DNA of 64,000 bases from JAHEJJ01 sp965212205 (GCA_965212205.1 CBDBUX010000011.1:1-64000), one strand, 5' to 3'. Counted from the stretch's first letter, positions 44,232 through 54,031 are shown. Notes: generated from the sequence alone by a model not told the origin. Program-made: numbers and translations.

Positions 44232-45929
44232 TTACTCCTGAAGTTCACAGATCAGAATATCGTCTATTTTTAACACTTTTGTGAGCCCAAGTTTGTTCAG
44301 TGCTTTTATTCCCTTATCCCAGGCTTTATTGCTAAGACCGGTGGCCTCTTTTAAGGCGCTAAGCGGCATACGGGATTCTTTTTTTAATAGATCCAGGATT
44401 GCTTTTTCGTTATCCTTGAGTTCAAGAGGTTTTTTCTCCGGTCTCATTTGAGGAAAAAACAGTACTTCCTGTATGGAAGCATTGTTGGTCAGCAACATTA
44501 CCAATCGATCGATACCAATTCCGATACCCGAAGTAGGCGGCATACCATATTCCAGGGCCCGAAGAAAATCCTGGTCAATGAACATGGCTTCATCGTCTCC
44601 TTTTTCCGAAAGCTTAAGTTGTTCTTCAAAGCGTGCACGTTGATCGATAGGATCGTTTAGCTCCGAATAGGCATTCGCGATCTCTTTCCCGTTGATAATC
44701 AGTTCGAAACGCTCAGTCAATCCGGCATTTTCACGGTGCTCCTTGGTAAGCGGACTCATCTCTTTGGGATAGTCGATAATAAAGGTGGGTTGAATGAAAT
44801 GCCTTTCACATTTTTCACCAAAGATCTCATCGATCAGTTTGCCGACCCCCATGGTCTCATCGATCTCTATTTCCAGTTTTTTTGCCACCTCCCTTAATTC
44901 ATCTTCCTGCATTCCCGCGAGATCGAAGCCTGTATATTTTTTGATGGCTTCAAGTATTGAAATACGAGGATAAGGTGCTTTGAAATCGATCTCTTGATCG
45001 CCCATCTGCGCCAGGGTAGTTCCATTTGCATCAACAGCCACTTTTTCGAGTAGTTGCTCTGTAAGGTCCATCATCCAGTGGTAATCCTTATAGGCCACAT
45101 AGAGCTCCATGATCGTAAATTCCGGGTTGTGTGTACGATCCATTCCTTCATTCCTAAAATCCTTGGCGAATTCGTAAACACCATCAAAGCCACCAACAAT
45201 AAGCCTTTTGAGATATAATTCATTGGCGATACGCAGGTAAAGTGGAATATCAAGGGCGTTGTGATGGGTGATAAACGGACGAGCCGCAGCACCCCCGGGG
45301 ATGGCTTGTAGTATCGGTGTCTCCACTTCAAGATATCCTTTCTCATTCAGAAATTCCCTGATGCTCTGGGTGATTTTTGTCCTTTTGATAAAAGTTTCTT
45401 TCACTGCCGGGTTCACTACCAGGTCTACATAACGCTGCCGGTAACGTAGTTCCGGATCGTTGAACTGGTCGTAAACATTGCCTTCTGCGTCCTGTTTGGG
45501 CAGTGGTAAGGGCCTTAATGCTTTGCTCAACAAAATAAACTCCTTCACAAGGACAGTTTTCTCCCCCACCTTGGTCGTGAACAACTCTCCTTTCAGTCCT
45601 ATGATGTCCCCTATATCGAGGAGTTTTTTATATACCTCGTTGTAAAGGGTCTTATCTTCGCCCGGACAGATCTCATCGCGATTAAAATATAGCTGGATTT
45701 TGCCCTCACTATCCTGAAGTTCAGCAAAAGAGGCTTTTCCCTGTATACGCCTAGACATCAGCCTGCCGGCCAATATAACCGACTTACCTTCCTCGAAATT
45801 TTCTTTGATGCTTACAGAGGTGCTATCTACCTGAAATTCGGCAGCCGGGAACGGATCGATACCCAGCTCTCGTAGCCTGGCTAGTTTTTCCCTTCTTATA
45901 ACTTCTTGCTCAGAAAGTTGCATTGACAT
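44232..45929 (-). CDS. lysS: Lysine-tRNA ligase (class II)
   Basis: LysRS of 565 residues. The start MSMQLSEQE at 45929 is the usual one; a longer reading adds unrelated residues. The OB-fold anticodon domain precedes the class II core with motif 2 (FRNEGMDRTHNPEFT) and motif 3 (GIGIGIDRLVMLLT). A C-terminal extension of about 60 residues (after FFPQMRPEKKP) resembles a small winged helix and is typical of Bacteroidota. It is intact. Confidence 0.97.
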   Translation of the reverse strand: MSMQLSEQEVIRREKLARLRELGIDPFPAAEFQVDSTSVSIKENFEEGKSVILAGRLMSRRIQGKASFAELQDSEGKIQLYFNRDEICPGEDKTLYNEVYKKLLDIGDIIGLKGELFTTKVGEKTVLVKEFILLSKALRPLPLPKQDAEGNVYDQFNDPELRYRQRYVDLVVNPAVKETFIKRTKITQSIREFLNEKGYLEVETPILQAIPGGAAARPFITHHNALDIPLYLRIANELYLKRLIVGGFDGVYEFAKDFRNEGMDRTHNPEFTIMELYVAYKDYHWMMDLTEQLLEKVAVDANGTTLAQMGDQEIDFKAPYPRISILEAIKKYTGFDLAGMQEDELREVAKKLEIEIDETMGVGKLIDEIFGEKCERHFIQPTFIIDYPKEMSPLTKEHRENAGLTERFELIINGKEIANAYSELNDPIDQRARFEEQLKLSEKGDDEAMFIDQDFLRALEYGMPPTSGIGIGIDRLVMLLTNNASIQEVLFFPQMRPEKKPLELKDNEKAILDLLKKESRMPLSALKEATGLSNKAWDKGIKALNKLGLTKVLKIDDILICELQE

Positions 45930-46023
45930 AGAATTAAAGCGCAAAATTACACTTTTGCCATTAAGTTCTGCATATTGTTGTAAAGGATTTGACTGCCGCG
46001 ATTTCAAGTAGAATTACAGTCTT

Positions 46024-46584
46024 TCAGGGAGACTTAGCCTTCACTGCATAATTGGGTACGTATTCTGCGCCTGAAATTACTTTGGCCATGTCTTTTTCCA
46101 GGCTTTCCAACGGGCTTTCCACTATACGGTTTACTTCTTTACCGTCTTTAAGAAAAATAACGGTTGGAACGTTGGTAATGCGCAGACCCCATTGTTCATC
46201 ATTCGGACTGGTTTTATAATTTGGCCCTTTATCGTAGACACCTACCACTTTAAGCTGCTCCTTCGGGAACTCGGCCTTCTCTAATATTTTCATCAAGGCA
46301 GGTACTTCTCGTTTGCTGTCACTGCACCATGTACCCATAAACACAAGGATTCGATATTCGCTCAATGATGATTTAAAATCCTCAATCTGTTTGGTATCTA
46401 ATTCGTGATAATCGTAGAAAGTTTGATACCATTCTGCGAATGGCCCGGCCTTTAGTTGATCGGGGGAAAAGCTTCCTACCAGATCGATCCCACCACTACG
46501 GGAATCCACTTCTTTGTACAAGGATTGTGCAAAGGTCTGCCCAGCACAAATCATGAACGCAATTAGGATGATTCTATTTTTCAT
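46024..46584 (-). CDS. Thioredoxin-like exported protein with WCSDS motif
   Basis: A 186-residue exported protein with a signal peptide ending at TFAQ and a thioredoxin fold. The active-site motif is Trp86-Cys87-Ser-Asp-Ser90: the second Cys of CxxC is Ser. It cannot therefore run a simple disulfide exchange and may act as a monothiol oxidoreductase, or hold a partner in a mixed disulfide. The cis-Pro (NVPTVIFLKDG) is kept. It lies between the lysS start and the YqaE gene. Confidence 0.82.
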   Translation of the reverse strand: MKNRIILIAFMICAGQTFAQSLYKEVDSRSGGIDLVGSFSPDQLKAGPFAEWYQTFYDYHELDTKQIEDFKSSLSEYRILVFMGTWCSDSKREVPALMKILEKAEFPKEQLKVVGVYDKGPNYKTSPNDEQWGLRITNVPTVIFLKDGKEVNRIVESPLESLEKDMAKVISGAEYVPNYAVKAKSP

Positions 46585-46671
46585 AGCTTCTTAAAAATCG
46601 ACCTAAAAATAAGGGATTTTTGTAACAATTTGCGAATATGAAAGACTTATAAAGTGCATCAATCAATCACT

Positions 46672-46827
46672 ATGAGTTTCTTACGAGTATTATTAGCGAT
46701 CATCTTTCCACCCCTGTCTGTTATCGGAAAGGGATGTGGGTCTTTCCTTATTGTGCTGCTACTGACGCTTTGCGGCTGGGTACCCGGTGTCATCGCTGCG
46801 CTGATCATTCTCAACAATCCCAACTGA
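46672..46827 (+). CDS. YqaE/Pmp3-family small membrane protein
   Basis: A 51-residue protein with two membrane helices: MSFLRVLLAIIFPPLSVIG and a C-terminal helix ending GVIAALIILNN. The motif FPPLSV and the central Cys-Gly pair match the YqaE/Pmp3 proteolipid family, linked to salt or membrane stress. It is short, but start, stop and motif are convincing. It precedes a lipoprotein gene by 37 bases, which has its own -7 box. Confidence 0.85.
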   Translation: MSFLRVLLAIIFPPLSVIGKGCGSFLIVLLLTLCGWVPGVIAALIILNNPN

Positions 46828-46833
46828 TCGTCG

Positions 46834-46841
46834 TATCTTTG
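46834..46841 (+). promoter_or_regulatory. Possible -7 box for lipoprotein gene 46864
   Basis: TATCTTTG, 22 bases ahead of the start codon at 46864. The -33 element is not clear. Confidence 0.4.
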
Positions 46842-46863
46842 TCCAAGGACAATCAGATCATTT

Positions 46864-47640
46864 ATGAAAAACATCTTACTTATACTGCTGATCGCTTTCA
46901 GCATAATTTCCTGTGAGATACGGGAAGAATATACTTTTAAGAAAGACGGTAGTGGCACCTATGAGATGGTGCTCGACTTTTCCGATTTTATGAAAATGAA
47001 TGAAGAAAACGATTCGACCTTATTTGATCAAAAAATAGATACGGTAATCGATTTTGCCGTTTTGCTGGACGAAAAACGCGATAGTATTTCGCAATTACCA
47101 CTGGAGGAGCAAGCCCGACTTCAGTCGTTAGAGCCCCTCAAATTTGAGATGAAGGTGAATGATACCACCCAGCAGATGTTGATGAACCTGCGATACGAGT
47201 TTAAAGAAGTCAGCGAGCTAGAAAAGTTTGCAGAAACCATTAAGAATGCCGATATCAAGGAGTTGAATGAACTGTCGGGGAGCGGGGATCCTCAGCAAGA
47301 CGTGATGTCTGATAGCCTACAACCCACGAATTCGGGTTTATTTGAAATGGCCTCTTCTTTTCATACCAAGTTCAGTTCTAAAAAATTTAGTCGAACGATC
47401 ACCGATGAAGCAAGGGAGGAGGCTCTGAAAACTCAGGATACCACCATGGCCTCGGACGATCCTTTTGCCGATATGCTAAAATTTAAACAGGTATTTCGTT
47501 TTCCTTATCGCGTAAGGGCTGTGGATAATGAAAAAGCCAAAATATTGTCGGACTTTAAGGGGATAGAACTGGAGGTGAATATGTACGACCTTAACAAGGA
47601 TCCGGATATTTTTAATGTGGAAGTCCTTTTTGAAAAATGA
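46864..47640 (+). CDS. Unrecognised lipoprotein
   Basis: I do not recognise a family. A 258-residue lipoprotein with signal MKNILLILLIAFSIISC (Cys 17). The mature N-terminus reads EYTFKKDGSGTYEMVLDFS, a beta-rich opening seen in various Bacteroidota lipoproteins. A helical, acidic, Met-rich middle part follows, and a beta-rich end. The stop overlaps the lipB start by four bases, so it is the first gene of a two-gene operon with lipB, a puzzling combination. Confidence 0.7.
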   Translation: MKNILLILLIAFSIISCEIREEYTFKKDGSGTYEMVLDFSDFMKMNEENDSTLFDQKIDTVIDFAVLLDEKRDSISQLPLEEQARLQSLEPLKFEMKVNDTTQQMLMNLRYEFKEVSELEKFAETIKNADIKELNELSGSGDPQQDVMSDSLQPTNSGLFEMASSFHTKFSSKKFSRTITDEAREEALKTQDTTMASDDPFADMLKFKQVFRFPYRVRAVDNEKAKILSDFKGIELEVNMYDLNKDPDIFNVEVLFEK

Positions 47641-48353
47641 ACAAAAACGTCATCATACAGGACCTGGGAAATAAGGACTATAAAGATACCTGGGACTATC
47701 AGGAAAAGCTTTTTAAGGACATCCTGGATATTAAGATCCGCAACCGCCGGGAGGATGCTGGTTTGGAGACCCCGAATTATTTCCTTTTTGTAGAACACCC
47801 TCATGTTTATACACTGGGAAAGAGCGGCGATATTTCTAACCTGCTTGCCACGGAAGAGGAGCTTACCTCGCACGGGGCTAAATTCTATCGTATCAACCGG
47901 GGTGGAGATATCACTTACCATGGCCCGGGACAGATCGTGGGTTACCCGATCCTGGACCTGGATAATTTTTTTACCGATATCCATAAATACCTGCGCTTGC
48001 TGGAAGAGATGGTTATCTTAACTCTGGCAGAATATGGCCTGCAAGGAGAACGCTCCGAAGGCGAAACCGGGGTATGGCTCGATGTGGGCACACCGCTGGC
48101 CCGAAAGATCTGCGCGATGGGGGTAAGGGCCAGTCGTTGGGTGACCATGCATGGCTTTGCTTTTAATATCAATACCGATCTCGGCTATTTTGACCATATG
48201 ATCCCCTGCGGGATCAAAGACAAGGCGGTGACATCGTTAAATCGGGAACTGGGCAATAGCGAAATTGATATAGAAGATGTGAAGCAGAAACTCCTAAAGC
48301 ATTTCGGAAATCTTTTTAATGCGCAACTAAGCAAGGAACAGGCTGGGGTTTAA
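47637..48353 (+). CDS. lipB: Octanoyltransferase
   Basis: LipB transfers octanoate from acyl carrier protein to lipoate-dependent enzymes, the first step of lipoate synthesis. 238 residues, normal. Conserved blocks are NRGGDITYHGPGQ (residues 87-99), the catalytic Lys 157 in ARKICAMG and Cys 191 in MIPCGI. lipA is not in the window. Start at 47637 overlaps the upstream lipoprotein stop (ATGA). Confidence 0.95.
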   Translation: MNKNVIIQDLGNKDYKDTWDYQEKLFKDILDIKIRNRREDAGLETPNYFLFVEHPHVYTLGKSGDISNLLATEEELTSHGAKFYRINRGGDITYHGPGQIVGYPILDLDNFFTDIHKYLRLLEEMVILTLAEYGLQGERSEGETGVWLDVGTPLARKICAMGVRASRWVTMHGFAFNINTDLGYFDHMIPCGIKDKAVTSLNRELGNSEIDIEDVKQKLLKHFGNLFNAQLSKEQAGV

Positions 48354-48375
48354 TCAGCCATATGAGTAGTTTATC

Positions 48376-48852
48376 TTACTTAAATGGCCCATTCTGCGCC
48401 GCATCCCCATCGTCTTCATCACCTTTGTCGTGAACTATTTCTCCATTACCATTGGTATCTACCCCGTTCCCCGGTGTACTGTCGGGATCCATACAGGTAC
48501 AGGATGCGACTTCTGCTTCCAGAATAGCATCGTCATTAGACTTTATGGTGGCCATGATCCCTAAAGTGGCTGCTTTGTATCTGTTTACTTCACCCACCTT
48601 CCAGATCCCGGTTTTTGCGTCAAAATCCAGGTTATTGGGTGTATGAGCCCTGTATGCTATACCCGGGTGAAGTTTCACTTGGACAGAAACGTTGCGTGCT
48701 GGATCCTCTTCCGTATTGCGTAAGGTGATATTGAACATCGCCGGGTCACCGATCACCGAAGTAGGGAGTACATGAACCCCGAGTTCCAGGTCCTGGGAAT
48801 AGAGGTGACCGCTTAAAATAATTAAGGAGATCAGAATTGAAATATGTCTCAT
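48376..48852 (-). CDS. Exported DUF11-like protein
   Basis: A 158-residue exported protein: signal peptide (to about residue 19, HLYSQ), then one DUF11-like beta-sandwich domain (about 22-115, including PAMFNITLRNTEEDPARNVSV). It ends in a Cys pair (SCTCMDPDSTPGNGVDTNG) and an acidic tail rich in Asp/Gly. DUF11 repeats occur in surface adhesins, normally in many copies; here only one is present. It converges on lipB. Confidence 0.72.
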   Translation of the reverse strand: MRHISILISLIILSGHLYSQDLELGVHVLPTSVIGDPAMFNITLRNTEEDPARNVSVQVKLHPGIAYRAHTPNNLDFDAKTGIWKVGEVNRYKAATLGIMATIKSNDDAILEAEVASCTCMDPDSTPGNGVDTNGNGEIVHDKGDEDDGDAAQNGPFK

Positions 48853-49176
48853 GGTGTAACTTGATTATTGATTATTGATTGTTCATTGTTGATTGTTGAT
48901 TGCTGATTGTTGATTGCTGATTGTTGAAATGTTTAAACCACATATCCATCCTATAACATTTTCAATTATCCAATAACCATTTTCAATAATTGCCTGTCGG
49001 CTGCTATCGCTTACTGCCAACTTACTTCGGTCCTCGATCCCTGCCTGCCGGCAGGCAGGTTCGGTCTCCCGTCTCCTGTCCTCCACTCTCTATCATAAAT
49101 CCTTTGTCAGTTCGAGTGATCCGCTATTGGCGGATTGTATCGAGAACCCTTGGTCTCCCGTCTCCGGTCTTATTAA
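48853..49176. repeat. Intergenic stretch with short tandem repeats and palindromes
   Basis: No gene seen. About 48862-48925 repeats TTGATTG/TTGATTA and TTGCTGA-like units. A perfect 20-bp palindrome (CCTGCCTGCCGGCAGGCAGG) is at 49040-49059. A near-perfect hairpin ATCCGCTATTGGCGGAT lies at 49117-49133, with one G-T pair. Its core resembles the palindromes found in the tRNA-fMet copies and in the 23S gene. The rest is low-complexity sequence (cggtctcccgtctc) of the type also seen at 23400-23450. Confidence 0.7.
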
Positions 49177-51603
49177 TTAATCACAATCATCCATCATATC
49201 TCCCATTCCGTGTAATTTGCCCAGTTCACACTCCAGATCTTTCAAATCACGCTTCATCGTCTGAAGCTGTTCACGACAGTTTTCATATGCCATATCCATA
49301 CAGCCTCCGCAACGGGCATTTTGGTCGTTAAGGTTTTTACACTGCCGTTCCTTTTCTATGATTTGACTGTGGAGATTATACATCTCTTCTTTTACACTGC
49401 GTGCATCTCTTTGAAAATCACTTCCCGCATCGCCGGAAAGATCACTATTGGGAGATAGATTATAAATTGCGTTCTCTCTGTTCCGTTGAAGCACCAGGAT
49501 TTCCTGATTGACTCTGGCAATACAATTCTCATTGTCCCCGCAGGAGGCCAAATTTTGCATTAGAATACCAAGTTGTTCATGATAAGCCTGTTGACTAGCC
49601 ACTAGATCCTGCCGTTCAGACTCTGTCATTGCACCTATCGCTCCGGTAGAACCCCCCAGCGTCATTTTTTTATAGCCACGGGCTTTAAAAGAGGCGCAGA
49701 GTTTCTCAATTTTAATCAAATTTGCCTCTATAAAATCCCCACTCGGCTGATCGAATCGGCTGTATACCATTAACTTGTTAAGACCATCCTGGTCTTTCAT
49801 ATGCCCGACCATAAAGCCGAAAGAAGGCATTAGACTCTTTACAAATGAGGTGTCATTAGAGACATAACCCGTAAACTTATTCCGTACACTGGGATCATGA
49901 CGTTCGGGCTGATAATAAGCATAACCCATAGATTTATCTCTCCACTGACTATCCGCGGGCAATGGTTCCGGAGCTACCGTACTTCTTGTTCCTACCCTTA
50001 GGAATTCATCTACCTTCCAGGCCCTCACTCCCTTTACATCGGAGCGTGTCTGGTTCACATCGATGGTGATCACTCTTTTCTGTGAATAGGTTTTATCCAT
50101 AACATAGGCTGCTACCTGACCGTTTGGAAACCAAATCACACCATCCACCTCCATCCCGCCCGATTCGGTTCTGCTAAAATTGTCCATAAAGAATGATGAG
50201 AGGAGAAGCATTGAACCATCGCTGGAATTTACAAAGTATTTCATTTCCAAGGTCTGATCGGGACCATCAGAGGAGGAGACCACTTCAGATTCGATATAGT
50301 AATCAAAATAAAAATCCCCGTTTAGTTCATCAACTGATGGATTATCTTCAGCTTCAACCCATAGGTCGCAGCAGGCCTCTTGTTCAATTAGTTCGTATTT
50401 AACCTCAACATTTTTCGCTTCTTCGCCTGTAAGATGACTTGCGAAAAACTGAAAAGTTTTAATCTTGTTACAATAGGCCTTTATTTCGACAGGTTCTTCC
50501 CAATATTTTAAACTATTAGGATCATTCAATAGGGCATAATAAACTTTATCGGAAGATCCGCCGGGGGGATATATTGTTACTGAATGTCTTTCAGGTATTG
50601 TGATCTCGTACAGCGACATCCGTTCTGAAGGGATAGGATCCAGTTTAAGTGGTTCATCACTGCCAGGAACCAATGTGATTGGATCCTGCCTGAATTCAAT
50701 ATCCTCCTTAGCCGGAATATGGGTATTGCCAGAGGAGTCTTCCATTTTATTGCGATGGAAATCAAAAAGGAATTCGTGATAGAGCATGTCGAACCCAATA
50801 CTCCGCAGATATTCCAGTCTTGCAGAGCGCGAAGGTATTACAGCAAGCGCTATCATTAATTCCACTACTGCTTGTTTTCCATTTCTCCTGGCATAAAAAT
50901 CCCACAAGGGATATGCTTTATACCGCTGGGTGAACTTTTTTCCTTCTAAATTAAAGCGTTTAGAATTGTAGTGCTCGGAATCTACTTCCTTATAGACTTC
51001 GGAGGCAAGATATTCCGCAACACTTTCATCGAACCAGTCATTTAAATCAAAATAGGTTGCGATGTCTTTTACATTCTCCATATTAAAACAGTGAGCTACT
51101 TCATGGGCGAAGACAAAACGGGCTCCTGCCCTGCTTCCAACGTTGAGACCATTGAGTTGGGAGTTCATCCAACACTGATTCTCAAAAAGCCAATAAGTAA
51201 TGGCCGGGTATCCGGGGTCGGGGCCTCCTTCAAACATATAATATAGATTATTGTGCAATGTGCCAATTGTCTGATATTCATTACGGGCATCGGTCATGGC
51301 CTGCATAGCATCATCGATAAGATTCCTGACGGCTTCTCTGGGATTCTGACCCCAATCTCCAGGGATTACCACATAATCCTTACCATTGGTATGATGAAAT
51401 ACCCAGCAATCCTGGATCCCCTCTCCTGCAGTACTTTCTTCGAGATATGCTGCCAACAGATCTTTGGTGGTGCCGTCGGTTGGATCGAAAGGCATAGGAC
51501 GAAGCCCCAAATCGGAGCAACGGGATATCGTATATTGTGCCTGTAGATTAAGGCTCGATAAAACCCAGAGTATGATGACTGAAAAGATTGCTTGTTTAGA
51601 CAT
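49177..51603 (-). CDS. Large exported protein with gluzincin-type zinc site
   Basis: An 808-residue protein with a signal peptide (to about residue 23, LNLQAQ). Residues 165-200 contain HEVAH (His 167, Glu 168, His 171) and, 22 residues later, Glu 193 in WFDESVAEYL, the spacing of gluzincin peptidases. The middle part is beta-rich. The C-terminal 130 residues are Cys-rich and helical, with CKNLNDQNARCGGCMDMAYE-like coiled-coil segments. A glycine-poor, strongly acidic end follows. No named family is recognised. It is probably a secreted metallopeptidase or binding protein derived from one. Confidence 0.7.
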   Translation of the reverse strand: MSKQAIFSVIILWVLSSLNLQAQYTISRCSDLGLRPMPFDPTDGTTKDLLAAYLEESTAGEGIQDCWVFHHTNGKDYVVIPGDWGQNPREAVRNLIDDAMQAMTDARNEYQTIGTLHNNLYYMFEGGPDPGYPAITYWLFENQCWMNSQLNGLNVGSRAGARFVFAHEVAHCFNMENVKDIATYFDLNDWFDESVAEYLASEVYKEVDSEHYNSKRFNLEGKKFTQRYKAYPLWDFYARRNGKQAVVELMIALAVIPSRSARLEYLRSIGFDMLYHEFLFDFHRNKMEDSSGNTHIPAKEDIEFRQDPITLVPGSDEPLKLDPIPSERMSLYEITIPERHSVTIYPPGGSSDKVYYALLNDPNSLKYWEEPVEIKAYCNKIKTFQFFASHLTGEEAKNVEVKYELIEQEACCDLWVEAEDNPSVDELNGDFYFDYYIESEVVSSSDGPDQTLEMKYFVNSSDGSMLLLSSFFMDNFSRTESGGMEVDGVIWFPNGQVAAYVMDKTYSQKRVITIDVNQTRSDVKGVRAWKVDEFLRVGTRSTVAPEPLPADSQWRDKSMGYAYYQPERHDPSVRNKFTGYVSNDTSFVKSLMPSFGFMVGHMKDQDGLNKLMVYSRFDQPSGDFIEANLIKIEKLCASFKARGYKKMTLGGSTGAIGAMTESERQDLVASQQAYHEQLGILMQNLASCGDNENCIARVNQEILVLQRNRENAIYNLSPNSDLSGDAGSDFQRDARSVKEEMYNLHSQIIEKERQCKNLNDQNARCGGCMDMAYENCREQLQTMKRDLKDLECELGKLHGMGDMMDDCD

Positions 51604-51810
51604 AATGTTAGACTTTGTACATGAAATAATCCCAATGTAAAGAGCGTATAACTCGATAATATGTTGCCGATTAATAGCAAGAGGGGGAGTCTATAGTAGG
51701 TCTTAGAAAAGGAAGTTTGGAGTTTGTTACAAAACTGATTACTACTATTTGATCCTTATATAGTCTGTGACCTCGTGGTGAATGGTTACTCCTGCTCAAA
51801 CGCCCTCCTT

Positions 51811-52488
51811 TTAGAGGCTGAATTGTGTGAGTACGCTACTGCTGATCTTTTTACCGTTTTTACCATAGGATTCCTGTTTAACCAGACCCACATCTGCAGC
51901 ATACCATTCCTTAGAGCTGCCACTGACTTTTACCCCAACCTTGGTTTCCTGGCTTTGGGTCAAGACAATACAATCGAAAGTACCGGCAGGCGTAGTTACT
52001 GTTTCTTCTCCCAGAACCTTTCTATCGAAGATTTTTACAGTAAGCTTCATATTGATGGGATTCATATTGATGTTCATTAACAGATCGGCGTCCGGGAGTG
52101 TTTGCCCTGCGCTCATGTCATTTGGCAAGTAGAGGTTAGTTCCTGTGATGTCTACCTCCATATCCTTATATTGTTCCATCATGCCCGGTGCGGCAAGCGA
52201 CCTGAAATCGATAGAAATACCATCGTTTTCGCAGCTGATTTCATATTCTGAATTTAGTACCAGTTCGCCTTTTTTATCGTGTACATCATATGCAATCACC
52301 GCAACATCGTCCGAAGATTCCTGAATAACATAATCGATAACCGATGTTGGTTTATCCTTTTTATCATAGGTAGTGAGTTGAAAATTTGTGCCCTCCTGCA
52401 TAGGGTAAAATTTACTACAATTGTTCTGGCCCCTTGTTGTTAAGTATCCCAGAAAAATAAACAGGATTAATAATGCTTGTTTATGCAT
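51811..52488 (-). CDS. TapB-like exported protein
   Basis: A 225-residue exported protein with signal peptide (MHKQALLILFIFLGYLTTRGQ). The mature part is beta-rich and resembles the TapB/DUF3108-like group common in Bacteroidota: PMQEGTNFQLTTYD opening, TPAGTFDCIVLTQSQE near residue 175, and a final YAADVGLVKQESY block. TapB binds an outer-membrane partner in other species, so this may be a lipoprotein-transport or envelope-assembly accessory; function here is unproven. It lies just downstream of the OmpA-like gene on the same strand, four bases apart. Confidence 0.75.
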   Translation of the reverse strand: MHKQALLILFIFLGYLTTRGQNNCSKFYPMQEGTNFQLTTYDKKDKPTSVIDYVIQESSDDVAVIAYDVHDKKGELVLNSEYEISCENDGISIDFRSLAAPGMMEQYKDMEVDITGTNLYLPNDMSAGQTLPDADLLMNINMNPINMKLTVKIFDRKVLGEETVTTPAGTFDCIVLTQSQETKVGVKVSGSSKEWYAADVGLVKQESYGKNGKKISSSVLTQFSL

Positions 52489-52492
52489 GGTT

Positions 52493-53827
52493 TTAGATTT
52501 TTATAAACTCCACTCTGCGGTTTTGTGCTTTCCCATCCGCAGTATTATTATCACCCACAGGTTCCGATTCCCCTTTGCCTTCAGTCTGCATGCGCGACGC
52601 ATCTATATTGTAGATATTAGCTAGTGCATTTTTTACCGCTTCGGCCCGCCGCTTAGAAAGATCCATATTTGAAGCGTCGTCTCCATCACCATCGGTATGC
52701 CCTACGATATTAAGACTCATGGCGGATTCTTGCATTAACACTTGTGAGATCTGACGGATGATTCCCATCGACTGAGGTTGTATATTGTCGGACCCTGAGT
52801 CGAAGAGGATACCGTTGGTGGAGATCTTTCCTTCCGAAATCAGTTTCCTACGCAGATCCACTCCACCTTCGGCTACCTTTAGATTACTGATAAACACAGT
52901 TTCTTTGCCGTCTTTAAGTCCATGAACATTAAACTTTAACGCGCTGAGGTTGGCGTCGGAGGGGATAAACCTGGGAACATCCACATATTTATTTTGATCT
53001 ACCCAAAGGCGAAAACGTTGTTGATTAACAGCAATAGAGATATGGGTTCCGTTTATGATGGCTTTCCTGATGTCGGCCTTTACAGCACTGTTGATCTCAC
53101 TCCCCTGTCCTGATGCATAATTGCGTAATCTGATATCAAAAACCCCGTATTGCCCCACAGGAATAAAGGCCCAGGCGTAATGCGTGCCTTTTTTAAATGT
53201 GGAATTGTCATCAAGAGTTACGGTTAAACCGGCAGTGGATGAGGTCTTTAGGTCTATTCCAAGAGTGAAAATATCAAATTCGATGGTGTAGTCTTCCGGT
53301 AAATCAGGAATATCCGGGATAAATTCAATTCCATATCCCTGTAATAATTTTAACCATTTTTGAGAGGACTCCCCAAGAGTGACAACTTCACCACTGCCAT
53401 TAGTATTCCATTTGGCAGGAAAATCTCCTATGAAATCATCCCCGAAATCATCAAAAAATATTTGCTTATCCCCGGGGACAAAGTCGAACTTACTATAGAC
53501 CTCAATGGTTTTAGGGCCTGTTTCGGAACCCTCGGCCGAAGTACCGGTGCTGGAGCCAGAATTATTTTCCTGGCCTTTGGTATCGGAGGGTATATTACCA
53601 TTATTATCCCCCTCTTGTCCTTTACTTCCAGGTGTCAGGACGCTATCCAGTGCTTGATCGGTCTTCTTGGCAGTTTCATTGGCCACCCGTCTCTGTACGG
53701 TTTTTTCCGCTGCCTTTTCTGCAGTTTTACCAAGCTTTTTTAGGAGTTGGGCATTTGCCGGTAGTCCAAATATCATAAGTGCAATAGCTATAAGAAGCCT
53801 GGTGAGTCGTTTATTTGATTTCATCAT
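52493..53827 (-). CDS. OmpA-family exported protein
   Basis: A 444-residue exported protein. Signal peptide to about residue 26 (GLPANAQ), a Lys/Ala-rich helix, a low-complexity Gly/Ser/Asn-rich linker (about 60-105), a beta-sandwich domain (about 120-320, similar to LamG-like folds), then an OmpA peptidoglycan-binding domain at about 335-444. The latter has the hallmark NIVGHTDGDGDDASNMDLSKRRAEAV. It starts the transcript with the TapB-like gene. Confidence 0.88.
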   Translation of the reverse strand: MMKSNKRLTRLLIAIALMIFGLPANAQLLKKLGKTAEKAAEKTVQRRVANETAKKTDQALDSVLTPGSKGQEGDNNGNIPSDTKGQENNSGSSTGTSAEGSETGPKTIEVYSKFDFVPGDKQIFFDDFGDDFIGDFPAKWNTNGSGEVVTLGESSQKWLKLLQGYGIEFIPDIPDLPEDYTIEFDIFTLGIDLKTSSTAGLTVTLDDNSTFKKGTHYAWAFIPVGQYGVFDIRLRNYASGQGSEINSAVKADIRKAIINGTHISIAVNQQRFRLWVDQNKYVDVPRFIPSDANLSALKFNVHGLKDGKETVFISNLKVAEGGVDLRRKLISEGKISTNGILFDSGSDNIQPQSMGIIRQISQVLMQESAMSLNIVGHTDGDGDDASNMDLSKRRAEAVKNALANIYNIDASRMQTEGKGESEPVGDNNTADGKAQNRRVEFIKI

Positions 53828-54031
53828 GGTAGTGTTGTTAGAAGTAGTACTAATAGTTCGCCTTAGAGCGGAGAAAATCGGTAAGGACCCTGTACAGAGT
53901 TCTATACGAAAATTCTTTCAACGCGTTCATTTTGAACGCTTTAATTCCTTAAGATACGAATAAAAAATAGTAAGGGGTGCATGATTGTACGGTCGGTCTA
54001 AATTCCTGTACACCCGGAAGTGATTACTGTA

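Noticed and set aside
48376..52488. A gliding or type IX secretion cluster
   Set aside because: Secreted proteins are present, but no Por/Gld/Spr component and no recognisable type IX C-terminal sorting domain was seen.
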